A stretch of 64,000 nt of DNA. Source: Humulus lupulus (Eukaryota; Streptophyta; Magnoliopsida; Rosales; Cannabaceae). The notes below the pieces were generated by a model. It worked only from the letters and a program-made list of their open reading frames with translations. It was not told the origin of the DNA and did no database searches. The stretch is taken from positions 102,883,868 through 102,947,867 of the forward strand of contig NC_084797.1 in assembly GCF_963169125.1 (NCBI RefSeq). Direction: 5' to 3'. Shown here piece after piece: positions 11,795-23,918 of the stretch. Positions within the stretch are counted from its first letter, which is position 1. Each line of letters opens with the position of its first letter. Both the position numbers and the translations under genes were made by a program.

Positions 11795-14700
11795 ATTGCC
11801 AATAAGAAGGTCTCACGGATCTTGGTCGATAACGGAAGCTCTGTAAACATCCTCTTCAAAGCTGCCTTCCACGCGATCGGATTAACCGAGACAGACCTGA
11901 CCCCATGCCCCATCCAGCTTTCAAGGGTTCAATGGGGATGCACTCATGCCGTTAGGCAAAATTCAACTTCCAGTCACCCTCAGAGGAGAAAGCGACGCTT
12001 GTGCCTTCAAGCACTGGACATTCGTGGTGGTCGACTGCCCAACGGCGTATAATGCCATCCTAGGCCGACCGGTCCTAATAGATTGTGGGGCCATAACCTC
12101 GATACGCCACTTATGCTTGAAGTTTCCGTGCGACGATGGGCGTATCGGCACCCTCCGAGGAGACCAACGAAGTGCACGAAGCTGTTATAACGTGTCCGTC
12201 CGATCCGTCTACACGGTCCAGGAGACGGTCGCTGCCCTTCTTTTGGCGGAAGAATTACCAGAAACTGGTGGTGCTCAAGGGGCATGCTTTGACGAACTCG
12301 ACCCTAGAGTGGGGGTCGAGAGAGCGATAGAACCGATGGAGGAAGTCGAAGAGGTGGTCCTCAACCCAGGAGATCCCACCAAAGTCATTCAGGTGGGGAA
12401 AAACCTTCCGTCGGCCGTTCGAGAAAAGATCGTGGCCACTGTAAAGAATAATCAGAATATCCTGGCATGGTGCCACGCTGATATGACGGGGATTAATCCT
12501 AATGTTGCGTGCCACGCACTCAACATAGACCCATCTGCGACTCCAGTTTGCCAAAAGAAGAGGCCGTTAGACCCAGTGAGGGCCGAAGCAGTCAAAGCTG
12601 AAGTGGACAAGCTGATGTCCATAGGTTTTCTCCAGGAGTCACACTATCCCGTGTGGTTGGCCAACCCAGTTCTGGTCCCGAAACCCAATGGGTCCTGGAG
12701 AATGTGCATTGACTTCACGGACCTAAACAAAGCCTGCCCAAAAGATTGTTTCCCTCTTCCACGAATCGATCAGATGGTAGACGCTACGTCCGGGTATGAA
12801 CTCTTATCCTTCATGGATGCATACTCCGGATACAACCAGATCAAGATGCATGCCGCGGACCAGGAACACACCAGCTTCCTCACGGACAAGGGTGTCTACT
12901 GTTACGTGGTCATGCCTTTCGGTTTGAAGAATGCTGGGGCGACATACTAGCGTCTAGAAACAGGATGTTCAAGGACCAGCTGGGGAGGAACATGGAGGTG
13001 TACGTGGACGACATGTTGGTTAAATCCAAGACCTCCGGGGACCACAGTGACGACCTTGAGGAAGCTTTCGCCGTGATCCGAAAGTACGGGATGAAACTGA
13101 ATCCGAAGAAATGTACTTTCGGGGTCTCGTCTGGGAAGTTCCTCGGTTTCATTGTCAGCTCCCGCGGAGTGGAAGCCAACCCTGAAAAAATTAAGGCTTT
13201 CATAGATATGCCTTCTCCCCGGAAGCATAAGGATGTTCAAAGCGTTACCTCAAGGATAGTTGCTCTCAGCCGCTTCGTATCTAAGGCCACTGACAAATGT
13301 ATCCCTTTCTTCAATGTGTTGCGAGGAAACAAGAAGTTCGAATGGACCCCCGAATGCGAAGCAGCCTTCCAACACCTCAAGGAACATCTAACCCGAGCTC
13401 CCATTCTGTCCAAACCTGTCGAAGGAGAGGCGTTGTTCTTGTATTTAGCTGTGACAAAGCACGCCGTGAGTGCCGCTCTCCTCCGGGAAGAAAGCCGTAT
13501 CCAGCTCCCTGTGTATTACGTAAGCAAGAGGTTACTGGATGCCGAGTCCAGATATTCAATGATCAAGAAACTCTCCCTCTGCTTGCTAATCGCTTCGCGG
13601 AAGCTAAGGGCCTATTTCCAGGCGCAGACCATCAGAGTACTCACAAACCACCCTCTCCGACAAGTCTTGCAGAAGCCCGAGTCTTCTGGCAGACTGCTTA
13701 AATGGGCCATGGAACTGAGCCAGTTTGACATCCACTACCAGCCACGTGTTTCCATAAAAGGTCAAGCTCTCGCGGACTTTATTGTGGAATGCTCGGGAAT
13801 GAATCACCTCCCGGAAGATCTTGTCCCGGAACTTCCCACATGGAAGGTCTATGTAGACGGAGCCTCCAATGAAAAAGGAGCTGGAGCAGGGGTTATCCTA
13901 ATCTCTCCCCAAGGGCATCAGCTCCAGAGCGCCATCCGTTTCGCGTTCCCAGCATCCAACAACGAGGCAGAACACGAGGCCATGCTAGCTGGATTGCAAC
14001 TGGCCAGAGAAGTCGGAGCCCATAAAATCGAGGTATACAGCGACTCTCTACTTGTGGTAAACCAAATATTCGGGGAATACCAGACGAAAGGCGAAAAAAT
14101 GGCTGCCTACGTGTCTCTCTCCCGCGGCCTCCTGCAGCATTTCAAAGGCTACCAAATCCGCCAGGTCCCCCGGGACCAGAACTCACTCGCGGATACACTT
14201 GCCAAGCTTGCAACAGACCCGGAGATTGAGCAATATGGCCTAGTGCCCATCGGGCACTTAGAAGCACCTAGTACCGAGACACAGAGGGTAAATGCCATCA
14301 TCGACCATTCCCATTCCTGGATAGGACCCATCCTCAGATTTCTCACCACCGGAGAGCTCCCCACTGATAAAGCTGACGCAAGAAAGCTCCAGTATCAAGC
14401 TCCCCGATACGTGGTTATGGATGGAAAGCTTTACCGCAGGGGGTTGTCCATACCCTTCCTTAGGTGTGTTGCCGGAAGCGAAATCAGCGCCATCATCCAT
14501 GAGATTCACGGAGGCTTCTGTGGCGACCATACCTCCGGGCTGAGCCTCTCCAAAAAGATCCTTCGACAAGGATACTTCTGGCCCACCATGAAGAAGGATT
14601 GTGTGGATTATGTCAGAAGATGTCAGCAGTGCCAGAGGTACGCCAAGGTTCCGCGAGCGCCACCTACAGAAATTACCTTAATGACCAGCCCCTGGCCGTT

Positions 14701-15553
14701 CGCCGTATGGGGCATTGACCTAGTAGGTTCCCTTCCAACTGGAAGGGGCGGAGTGAAGTATGCCATAGTCGCAGTGGACTACTTCACCAAATGGGTTGAA
14801 GCTGAACCTATGAACACGGTCACATCTAAGAAAGCACTGGACTTTGTCATCAGGAATATAGTGTGTCGTTTTGGGCTTCCACGAAAAATTGTGTCCGACA
14901 ACGGGAAGCAATTTGATAGTGAGCATTTCACGAACTTCTGTGCTTCGCATGGAATCATCAAAAGCTTTTCCGCAGTCGCCAGACCTCAAGCTAATGGGCA
15001 AGTGGAAGCAGTAAACAAAATCTTAAAGACCACGTTGAAGAAAAATCTCCAAGCATGCAAGGCTCACTGGCCGGAAAAGCTTCCGCGAGTACTTTGGGCC
15101 TATCGCACGACAGAGAGGACTTCGACGGGGCACACACCTTACTCCATGACCTTCGGTTGCGAGGCCATCATCCCAGTAGAAACTATGATCCCCTCTCACA
15201 GGCAGGACACCTACGACCCTATCCGGAACCACGCCCTTCTCCAGGAGTCCCTGGACATGATCGAAGAGCTCCGGGAGCAGTCACAGGTCCAACTCAAAAT
15301 GTACCAAGGAAAGATAGCCCGACACTTCAACACAAGAGTCAAGAGCCGTACATTCGAAGTTGGGGACCTTGTCCTACAGAGAGTATTTCCTGCTACGCAG
15401 GACCCGGGAGTGGGAGTCCTCGGACCCAACTGGGAAGGCCCCTATGAAGTACAAGAAAAAGTGGGCCATGGGACGTATCACTTAAAGAGACTCGACGGAT
15501 CTAAAGTCCCACGCGCCTGGAACGCGGAGCACCTCTGCCGTTACTACCAGTAG
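11795..15553 (+). pseudogene. pol: pol (protease, RT, two RNase H, integrase) of the Tat element, disrupted
   Basis: Protease shows the active-site motif LVDNGSS near 11825-11845. RT spans about 12600-13190 with the catalytic YVDD at 13001-13012. A first RNase H lies at about 13300-13790. A second, archaeal-type RNase H (VYVDGASN, about 13841-14205) marks the Tat lineage. Integrase has an HHCC zinc finger (about 14490-14635) and a DD35E core with Asp at 14717-14719, Asp at 14897-14899 and Glu at 15005-15007. It ends at TAG 15551-15553 without a chromodomain. Breaks: one extra base near 11921-11926, TAG at 12948-12950 where Gln is expected, and one missing base near 12955-12962 just before YVDD. 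From 12965 onward the frame is open for 862 codons. This pol is dead or only active after repair or readthrough. Confidence 0.9.
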
Positions 15554-16165
15554 GCCCCGGACTATCTAGTCGAAAGTCCTTGGTGGACGTAACAAAATGT
15601 AAAATGTGGAGATAATCCTCCCTGCTGTAAAACACATGCCTAATAGGCTAATCTAATGAAACACGGAGAGATTCACTCCGCTTTTACTGCATTTTTATCC
15701 CTGTGTTCAATGCTGCGTTTTAACAAGTGACCACGCGGTCCGGAGACGTCCGGACCCCACGCTCACTTGGGGGGGTATACATGGCTAAGGCATAGCCATA
15801 CGCCCCTTGAACAAAACATACACAGAACACCACTTATGTGCTAGCATTGTGTTTGAAATTTTTAATTGTAAAGCTTAGGTTAATTTGTTGCCATGAACAT
15901 ACTTGCATTACGTGTCATGTGTGCATTATGTGTTTATGTGAAAATCGCCATTGAAAAGCTTAGGTTAATTTGTTGCCATGAACATACTTGCATCACGTGT
16001 CATGTGTGCATTATGTGTTTATGAGAAAATTGCCATTGAAATGTCTGCCATTATGCATCATGAAAATTATCTCCTGTGATGAACAGGACTGGGGGTTGGG
16101 GCACGTTCAGAGAGCTACGCCAAAACACCCCCAACTTCCGGGCAAGTCCTTCAAAAAATATTACG
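15554..16165 (+). repeat. Post-pol spacer with an 85-bp tandem duplication
   Basis: Two copies of an 85-bp unit start at 15871 and 15956 (each AAGCTTAGGTTAATTTG...), nearly identical. The rest is untranslated spacer between integrase and the repeat block. Confidence 0.7.
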
Positions 16166-16700
16166 CGACCGCTGTAGAGCTTTCCTTCGCAAGCTCCAGC
16201 TCCGGGTCTCACAAAGTAAAGATGGCAAGATCCACGACCGCTGTAGAGCTTTGCTTCGCAAGCTCCAGCTCCGGGTCTCACAAAGTAAAGATGGCAAGAT
16301 CCGTGACCGCTGTAGAGCTTTGCTTCGCAAGCTCTAGCTCCGGGTCTCACAAAGTAAAGATGGCAAGATCCGCGACCGCTGTAAGCTTTGCTTTGCAGGC
16401 TTCAGCTCCGGGTCTAACAAAATAATGCATGGCGAGCTCCCCGACCACTACAAGCTTCGCTTCGCAAGCATCAGCTCCAGGAGCAGATATGATCGATCCC
16501 CCGATTACAGCAGGGCCTTGCTTTGCAAAGTCCCTGCCCCGGGATCGAACATGGTTGGCGTGGAAATTTCCCCGACCGAAACGAGCCTTGCCTCGCAGGG
16601 CTCCATGCCAGGTCACTGAAGTCAGCCACCATAAGGTTCGCAACGACGGTTAGTTTTGCTTCGCAAAGATCTAATCTTAAGTCTAGCAACGCTCACCAAA
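16166..16700 (+). repeat. Tandem array of 69-bp units
   Basis: Units beginning CGACCGCTGTAG (or a variant) start at 16166, 16235, 16304, 16373 and 16442, exactly 69 bases apart. More degenerate units start at about 16502, 16573 and 16644. The period equals 23 codons, so frames stay open on both strands through the first copies (15988-16425 plus, 16051-16350 minus). Tandem repeats between integrase and the 3' LTR are usual in Tat elements. I see no evidence that they are translated. Confidence 0.85.
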
Positions 16701-17142
16701 AGAACTCCCGTTCCAGCGCCATGGAACGGCTCACCTTAGCAATCCCAGCGAACAGTATAACTACAAGTCCCGGGATTGGCCATTTGCCTTAGGAAAGCTG
16801 AAATACGGTGAAAGGAGTCTGGCCGTTGGAACCAGGAAACCTTCGTAACCTAGAAACTACGTGGGAAAAGACATCAGCCGTTAGAGCTTTAAGTTGGAAG
16901 TGCATAGGTTCTGGCCATTGGAACCAAAACCTCATGCGCCCCTACAGCAGCTTCTACCGTATAAAAGTCTACCCTAAACGCAAAGATAAACAAAGAACTC
17001 GGCAGAAAAGAAAGGAGGATGCTATAATTATGGCAAATATGTCTGCAATAAGAAAAGGGTACAGGGAGCTTCGCCCCAAAGAAAAACACAAATGAAAAAT
17101 AATAATCAGCAAAGAATATTTTTCACGGAAAATAAGAGCCCT
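16701..17142. other. Spacer after the repeat array, beyond the 3' end of the antisense gene
   Basis: No gene recognised. It should hold the polyadenylation region of the antisense transcript. Short ATTATTATTTTTC-like stretches on the minus strand follow its stop codon. Confidence 0.4.
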
Positions 17143-20100
17143 TCAGGCACTGGGGGTGGCAGTGGCATCCTCGACCGGGGTCTCGGGGACAGCAGTTTCA
17201 ACTGGGGCTAGCGGAGTCAGCTCATTGGAAGATGGAACGTTATCAGTGGCAAGTTCAGAGGTCCCCGCCTCTTTATGGACTTCTGCCTCAGGGGCTCCAG
17301 CAGGCTCGTCAATGTTGTAAGTTTGGACGTACACCTCTGGGCCTTGATCCCACACCTGTAGCTTCTCCCTCATGGCGTCGGCATCCTCTCCCAAATAGCC
17401 TAATACCTCCGGGTTCGCTTTCCAGAGTTGATGCATGAGGACCACGTGCGATATATTAATCGTCCTGTTCAGTACCACCTCGGCATCCTCTTTCTCCTTC
17501 AAGCGCTCCGCCTCGGAGGTTGCCAGCTGTGCCTCCGCGACGGTTAGTTGAGCCCTCAATTTTTCCGTCTCGGCCTTGGAGGCATCCCGCTCTCCCTTAA
17601 GAGAATCAATCTCCTTGCGCTGCTCCTTGTTTTGGTTCAGCGCGGATTGCTTCTCGGTCATATGCCCCCTGGCAGTGAATTGCAAGGCTCCAATCTCTTT
17701 ATCCTTCTCGGCGAGCCCCAGCTCCAGCATAGACACGAGATCCCTGCTCCTCGTATGAAGTTGCTCTTCCTCGTGCAGCTTATTCTGAAGAGCGAAATGT
17801 TCCCCTTGCTGCTTAAGGAGGAGATCATTTTTCGATTGCAAGCGGGCTTCCAAAGTGTCCTTCTCCACCCTGGCTTGGAATAGCTCTTCCCGGAGCTTGG
17901 AGTGTTCGGCCTTCAAGTCATCCGACTGCTGCTTGAACTCCTTCTCCGCGCTGGCCCGGTACTCGTGATATTTGGCAAGATATTTCTTCTCCGCCTCTTC
18001 CTCAGCCTTGCGCCGAGCCTGGTTAACTTTGTCCGCAGCCTCCCCCTTTATGCTCTCGACCTGTTGGGATAGCTTCTGCTTCTCCGCCTCCAAGGCCTGG
18101 CGAGCCACCTGGCTTTCCTCCAGTTGAACCAGAACTGCACCCACCTCCCGGAACAAACGTTCCGCGATAAGAGAGGCCTGCAAGGAAAGACAACAGAATG
18201 AGTTAAGCAGAACCAAATGTGCTAAGACAAGTGATCCCAAAACACAACGGACGGCCTACCCCGGACAGTTGCTGCTTCACAGCGTGTGTCAGCAACAGCG
18301 GATCCTTACTGCTACTGATGGCCCATTTCTCAGAATTGAGCTCGCACAAGCTCAGGGCCATGTCCTCCATCATTTCCGCTCCGAACGGCGCCAATGCACG
18401 TCCGAGCCTAGGCACCAGCCTCTTCTCCAAGGCTGGCCCATCCAAAACCGCTCCAGCCGGGTGAAGGGATCTCACCACCTCGGCCAGCTCAGCTCTCTTC
18501 ATGGCAGACAAGTTGTCCGCCCTTCCCTGAGTAACAGCCTTCTCGGCCTCCAACCGCCTCTTCAAAAAGTTATCGGCCCGTCTTACACCCTCCAGGAGGG
18601 CAGCGGGGAAACGGGTTGGTTTCTGAGGAAAGTGGAACTTCAGGCCAGGCAGAGGAAGGTTTGTTCGCTGAGAAGAAGGAGACCCTGAAAGGGTGGACTC
18701 CCTTGGGGCTGGAGGAGGAGGCAGACAGGGCATTGAGGACGGTAGGGAAGACACCACCGCCCCGGTCTGTTGTTGTTGCTGGTGTTGCTTTTGTTTTTGT
18801 TGCTGCGGTGGCGGAGGTGACTGCCTTTGTTGTTGTAGTTGCTTTTGCTGCTGCGGCGGCGGAAGAATCGCCAAAAACTGTTGCTGCGGGTTTGGCAGTT
18901 GTTGTTGCTGCTGCTGTGGCGGTGGTGATTGTCTCTGTTGTTCTTGTTGTTGCTGTTGTTGTTGCCTTCGACCGGGTGAAGAGTGTCTAAGGCGCTTCTT
19001 CTTGGTGCCCTCAGCATCTCCTCCGGGACGCTTGCTCACCCCCGTCGTCTTCACGGGGAACACAAGCCCTTCCCCGTCGCTGCTACTGCTCGAGGTCGCC
19101 ATGGTCTCGGAAGGACCCTTGGCGGGAGATCTCTCCCCCGCCGGAGATACGTGCGCCTCGCCACCTGTCTGCTTGGATGTGGCGGCTTTACCTCCCCTAC
19201 CGGCTCTGGCTTTTCGTCCTTTCCCCTTGGATGGATCTTGGCTGGTGGCGGCTTTCTTGATGAGTATGGTAACTCTCCCCAACATCTTGGCTTCGGGATA
19301 TTCTGCAAGAAACGTACGAAGCAAGGTTAACGAACCAGCAAAGCAATGTGAAAGAAGATAAGCAGAAGACAAGACAATCAACAACATAAAAGCACAAGCA
19401 AATCCACCAGCAGGGGACAAGTAACAAAAAAGAAAGACGTTTGAGAGGAACGACCATGCACGAGAAACGTGGATGGCCTTCCCTGAGCGAAACAAGACAC
19501 TGCTTCCTGCTCCAGGAAGCTCCCGTACTCCTTAAAGTCCGGGAATGACATGCTGAGGGAAGAAGGGTCAACCATGACGACACCTTCTGGCAGACTACCG
19601 TCACTCAAATACCCGAGAAGTTCATCTACCCTATCGCAATATCTGTCAAAGGGTATCCTACGCGGATCTAGCCTAAGGAAGCGGGGATCGAACCCCATCT
19701 GGGGGGTCCGGGAGACCTCAGACAGGCTGGGGGTGTGAATCAATCGAAAGCTAGCCTTACCTATCCCAGAGGTGCCGGCTCCCAGAGTCCCTTCATTGGG
19801 GTAAGCCGCGGCGTAGCGAGCCTCAATTTCTTCTTCCTCCGACTGGGGGTCGGGGAACCTCTCTGCCCAACTGGGGGACAAGTTACTCTCGTCCTGGACT
19901 GCCTGGCAGATCACCTTGGACAGTTCCAAGGCAATCTTCTCCCGGACGTCAGCGGACACTTGACTTTTCCCCCTGCCACTCACTGGCCCAATGTTTTGGA
20001 AGGAGGCCAGCAGCCCATACTCTCTCAGAGATTCGATGGTCACAAGTCCTTCCACCTTCAGCTCCTCCTCCGAGAACCCCTCGTAGAATTGTGACCTCCT

Positions 20101-21423
20101 TATCATCTCCGCACAGCGAGGCGTCCGCGAGATGGCTTCTGCAAAAGTCAAACATGGGTGTCAAAGATCCTCCCGGAAGGTGAATCAAACGTAAAGGAAC
20201 AAAGTTGAAAAGGAGAAGAAGGAGCACTTACCAGGGACTTTGAAGTCCAAAGATAAGGCTGGCACCCTCTTCAGTGGGAAGCCAGTCGTCAGGAACCAGT
20301 ACTCCCAGAGGTCTGGAACCCTTGCAGTATGACAGGTGGGACACATCACGTCCGGGTGCCTCTCCAGCCTGTAAATTCTCACCTTGTCTGGATGACCTCT
20401 CATGGGCTGAGACTTCAACCCGTAGAAGTACAACACTTCCTCCGGGGTAGGAGCCTCCAGCTTCCGGGACTTGCAAAAGATGAAACACCCCGCTAGGAGC
20501 TTGTAGCTGAGGGGAATCAACTGAAAGGGGGCAATCCCCGCCTTCACACAGAAATTGGCAAAGTAACTTCTTAGGGGCAAGTGCGCCCCACACACTATGT
20601 GTGCCCAGCTCCAGGCACCAAAGCCCTCGTGACTCTGGCTAGCCGACTCGCCCAGCACCGACAGACGGTGCCACATCAGACCTGGGATGTTCTTCAGGCC
20701 TGCCTCGGAGGAGTACAGCTCCAGCATGCCGTAGTTCCTGAACAGGTTCGGCTTCTGGTCCATCTCCCAAATTGAACTATTGGTAGTCGGTGGGCTAGCC
20801 GCGACCACTTTTGCCTTTCCTTTCCCCTTTGCGCCGGCGACAGGGGAACCTTTCTCCTGGGCAGAATCAGCCTCTGCCGCAGCGATGAGTTGTTCCTTTG
20901 AGATGTTCGTCACTGAACAAAGGAAACAAAGAAGAAAACACTCTAAGCAGTCAGCACCTTTGTCATACCCTAGCGGTATCAAAGGTGTCGGGGAGACCCT
21001 CCCCGAAAACTGCTTGGAGAGGCTCCCACCGAGCTTGCCGAGGGGTTGGCACCATGCCACCCGAAGGACAGCAAGGAACCAAACTCAAACTCCGAGCCTA
21101 AGCCCGCCGAGAGAAGTGTTTTTCCAGAGAAAGACACCCTAAAGGCGTTCATGCTTATGCCCTAAAACAGCAAACCAGAACAGCGCAAGCAAGACAAGGA
21201 ACGACTTTCCAAACGCAAATCGTCAAAGCATGCAAAAGAGATTACTTATCGACTCACATCAATCGCATGCCTATCAAAGCCCTATTCACACATGCACATA
21301 GGCGATACTGGCAGAAAACTCAACTCTAACAACTACCAACAACCTAAGGTTTGGGAGGAAAGAGCAAAGTAGAAATACTTACTGGTATTCGGGTAGTTGA
21401 AGGTCGAAGGAGTAACCGGATCA
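17143..21423 (-). CDS. Antisense multi-exon gene (aORF) of the Tat element, intact, about 1147 residues
   Basis: Inferred exons, minus strand: 21423-21383, 20912-20232, 20138-19455, 19302-18260, 18177-17143. All inner junctions have GT-AG ends and matching phases (1, 1, 0). From an ATG formed across the 21383/20912 junction the joined frame is 3444 bases, an exact multiple of three, with no stop before 17145-17143. Residues about 105-225 resemble the plant domain Pfam calls putative gypsy type transposon (PF04195), found in Tat antisense ORFs. Residues about 556-568 are a basic patch (KKKRLRHSSPGRR), likely a nuclear signal. Residues about 569-665 are Gln/Pro-rich. Residues about 810-1060 are a long Glu/Lys/Gln/Ala-rich coiled coil. 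Function is unknown. It reads against gag-pol. Exon limits are read from splice motifs, not from RNA. Confidence 0.78.
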
Positions 21424-21538
21424 CTGCACAGAATGATCGCGAGAAGTAAAAGCTGCAAAGACGAACAGCGTTTCAAACCCTGAACTTCGGCGAATAAACC
21501 CACTGCCAAATCAAAAGAAAAATTTCTAGATTCCTTAC

Positions 21539-21673
21539 CAAGAGAAGTCGCAAGTTCGAAGGAATGGAAGCTTAGAAGCCTGAGAGTTCGAAGGTTTGGG
21601 AATCTGAAAAATCTGAAGGATAGAGAATTTGAAAGCGTAAAGAGGAAGAAAGGTCCGTTCCCTCGTTTTTATA
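21539..21673 (-). promoter_or_regulatory. Promoter and 5' UTR exon of the antisense gene
   Basis: On the minus strand TATAAAAA lies at 21673-21666. A pyrimidine-rich leader follows, ending at a splice donor (CTTG/GTAAGG, intron from 21538). No ATG with a long frame occurs in this leader, so it appears untranslated. The box lies about 470 bases inside the 3' LTR. Confidence 0.65.
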
Positions 21674-22127
21674 GCAGGAAAGAAGTCGTTTCGAATTCCT
21701 CAAATGGACGGTCCCGATCTTCCCATTCCGTGTGCATCAGATCCAACGGCTGGAGATGAAGCGACGATCCTATTTATGACTCCTCGGATGAGAATAAAGT
21801 ATTTATTTCCCATCATTATACCACCTCAAGCCCGGTGTACCATTAAAAACCGTCAAATCAATACTCAGATACCTGACGCACGCATACTCAGCCAGTCGCC
21901 TCACGCACACGTCTTGGTCACAGAGCCACTCCCGACATGACGCGTGGCCCTTGCCACACTTGAGTACTTAAGTTCAAACAGAAGAAATTTCTTTTCTTTT
22001 TCATACTAACACTAAGGCGGGAAAAAGGAACCCTTCCAGGAGCACAGGAGGTGACCCCTCGCCTAATCTAGAAACCAGAATACCCGGAAGACTGTACAAG
22101 CTCCCGGATCTCTCAAAGCTCCGTGAC

Positions 22128-22140
22128 CTTGGGGGGTAAA
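22128..22140 (+). other. Polypurine tract of the Tat element
   Basis: CTTGGGGGGTAAA directly precedes the 3' LTR. This is the expected primer site for plus-strand DNA synthesis. Confidence 0.85.
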
Positions 22141-23029
22141 TGTTATCCAGATTTCTGGATAGCGTTTAGATGGATATCCTCGGGGAAGCAGAATTATCAA
22201 AGTCTTTCATGGAAAGTGACCAAAGCTCGCGGATGGACAGAAAGGCTTCGCCTCTCCCGTTTAGTGTCCGGCTTACTCTTTCAAGCAAACGCGACACAGA
22301 AGCTCGTCAACTCTCCTGGACTCCCGAAGGGATATCCTTTGGGGAAGCTCCTTCCAGGAGGAGCTCTTCAGGTTGCCTTCGCGGAAACAGTCCCGTGCCA
22401 CGCACGGAACAAGACCAAGCGGTCGAGTCATGGAGGAGGTATATTTGGAATGATATCCACCTGACACAGGATCCCGCCTGACACGCCCGACAGGTCAAGG
22501 CCGCACACATCCCAGCATGCCTAAGGGTACCTTTTCGCCTACTGTTCCGCTGACAACTTGGAAAAGACAGCTGACTTTGTGTATTGCCCATACTTTCACG
22601 TAAATATACCCACATAGAGTCTTGTAGCCATGCTACTACAGTGATTGTATCCCCTATTTATGGCTGGTGTAATTAAGACTCATGTGAGTAGAGAAAAACC
22701 CTAATCCAAAACCCTAGCTATAAATACCCCCTCATTTTACGATAGAGGGGACGACGAACAAATTATATAGCAAGAACTCTACTAAAATCTCTCTAGCTTC
22801 ATCTTCTTCAAGAGAACCCGAGAGAAACACTATGAACGTGTGAAGTTCTTATACACCAGCCATCTTACTGTAATTCTCTACAAGGATAATAACATCGACT
22901 CGTGGACTAGGGCTCGTTAACGCCTGAACCACGTAAAAAACCTGTTTGTTTAATTATATTCCTGCACTTCTACAGTTCTTATCTTTTTGTTATTCTGTTT
23001 GTATTCGTTTCCGAAAAACTCGGTAAACA
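22141..23029 (+). repeat. 3' LTR of the Tat element
   Basis: 889 bp, same ends as the 5' LTR (TGTTATCC...GTAAACA), followed at once by the second CATTG copy. It differs from the 5' LTR by 13 substitutions and no indels in my alignment by eye. TATA box at 22719-22726. Confidence 0.95.
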
Positions 23030-23318
23030 CATTGCAACATTCAATATCCATACATTGATCAACAACATAAAGGCAATATAAAATCAACATAGCGCAACAT
23101 AGTTTGAAATTGAGAGAAATGTAAAGATACATACTAACATGAACAGGGAAAGACCCCCTGTTAACTCACTCTAGGTATCTACTCTAGGCCTAAGGGCTAA
23201 CCTTGCCCTTGGTCCTAGAGACCTCTTATCTGATGATCCAATCTCCTAGACCCACTCCCTAGTTCCCATCAATCGGTCTTTGGACAAGAATATAAGCTAC
23301 TACACATTGTAAGGCTAA

Positions 23319-23712
23319 CTAAGACAATTGATACGAAATTATTGTCATCTCTTCCTCAGTAATGATGCCATTCTCCTCAATTGATGCACTACCCTCTTTC
23401 ATCTCATAGACATAGTCTTGGGAAAACTTCATACTAGCTTGCTCGTACATGTTTTGTTTCCTGTCCCCGTGTCTCACATCCCAAAATCAAGCCTTAGAAA
23501 GTCTTGACCTATCCTCAAGGAAATCTAGCACTAAACAAAGTGTATAATAACTCCTTTTCAAAGTCCTATGACCACCATAATGCCATCAAATCTGCTGCAT
23601 GTGCCTATTGACATTTATGACCTTGTTAAACACATGTTGGATCCCATTGGTCCCATTAAAGGGTTCCCTCTCTATATACCACATCTCCTTAATTTTTTTT
23701 TCTTTTCACACT
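23319..23712 (-). pseudogene. Unrecognised decayed open frame, minus strand
   Basis: From about 23712 down to TAG 23321-23319 one minus-strand frame reads as a basic then acidic polypeptide, interrupted only by TGA at 23588-23586 and 23489-23487. Both fit C-to-T change of CGA (Arg). The carboxy end is Glu-rich and ends ISYQLS. It lies downstream, on minus, of a primer-binding site at 23930-23919, so it may be internal coding of an older LTR element. I do not recognise a family, and the start is not defined. Confidence 0.4.
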
Positions 23713-23918
23713 AATGTATCTTGGACCTAGGAAGTCGTGGCTTTATCCTCCCAGCCCATAACTTCACTCTAGGCATGACTCTGTTAGACATAGAATGGTA
23801 ATGTTAGAATAAATTCAAATACTAACTTGAACTTTGAACCAACTTACAGTACAGTAGCTTGGGCCTTTCTGTTCTTCAAATGCATAATGCGAGGTCTACA
23901 AGAGCCTAAAAAATGAAT

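Larger units (their letters stand above)
8355..23029 (+). mobile_element. Complete Tat-type Ty3/Gypsy retrotransposon with antisense gene
   Basis: A 14,675-bp element bounded by LTRs of 889 bp each (8355-9243 and 22141-23029) and by perfect duplications CATTG at 8350-8354 and 23030-23034. The internal order is gag, protease, RT, RNase H, a second (archaeal-type) RNase H, integrase without chromodomain, tandem repeats, an antisense multi-exon gene, polypurine tract. The second RNase H and the antisense gene are known marks of the Tat lineage. The two LTRs differ at 13 sites by my reading (12 transitions, 1 transversion), about 1.5 percent, so the insertion is fairly recent, yet gag-pol is already broken. 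Confidence 0.95.

Noticed and set aside
18693..19361. 222-codon plus-strand frame very rich in Cys
   Set aside because: It is the complement of the Gln/Pro-rich exon of the antisense gene. CAG/CAA repeats read backwards give Cys and Gly codons.
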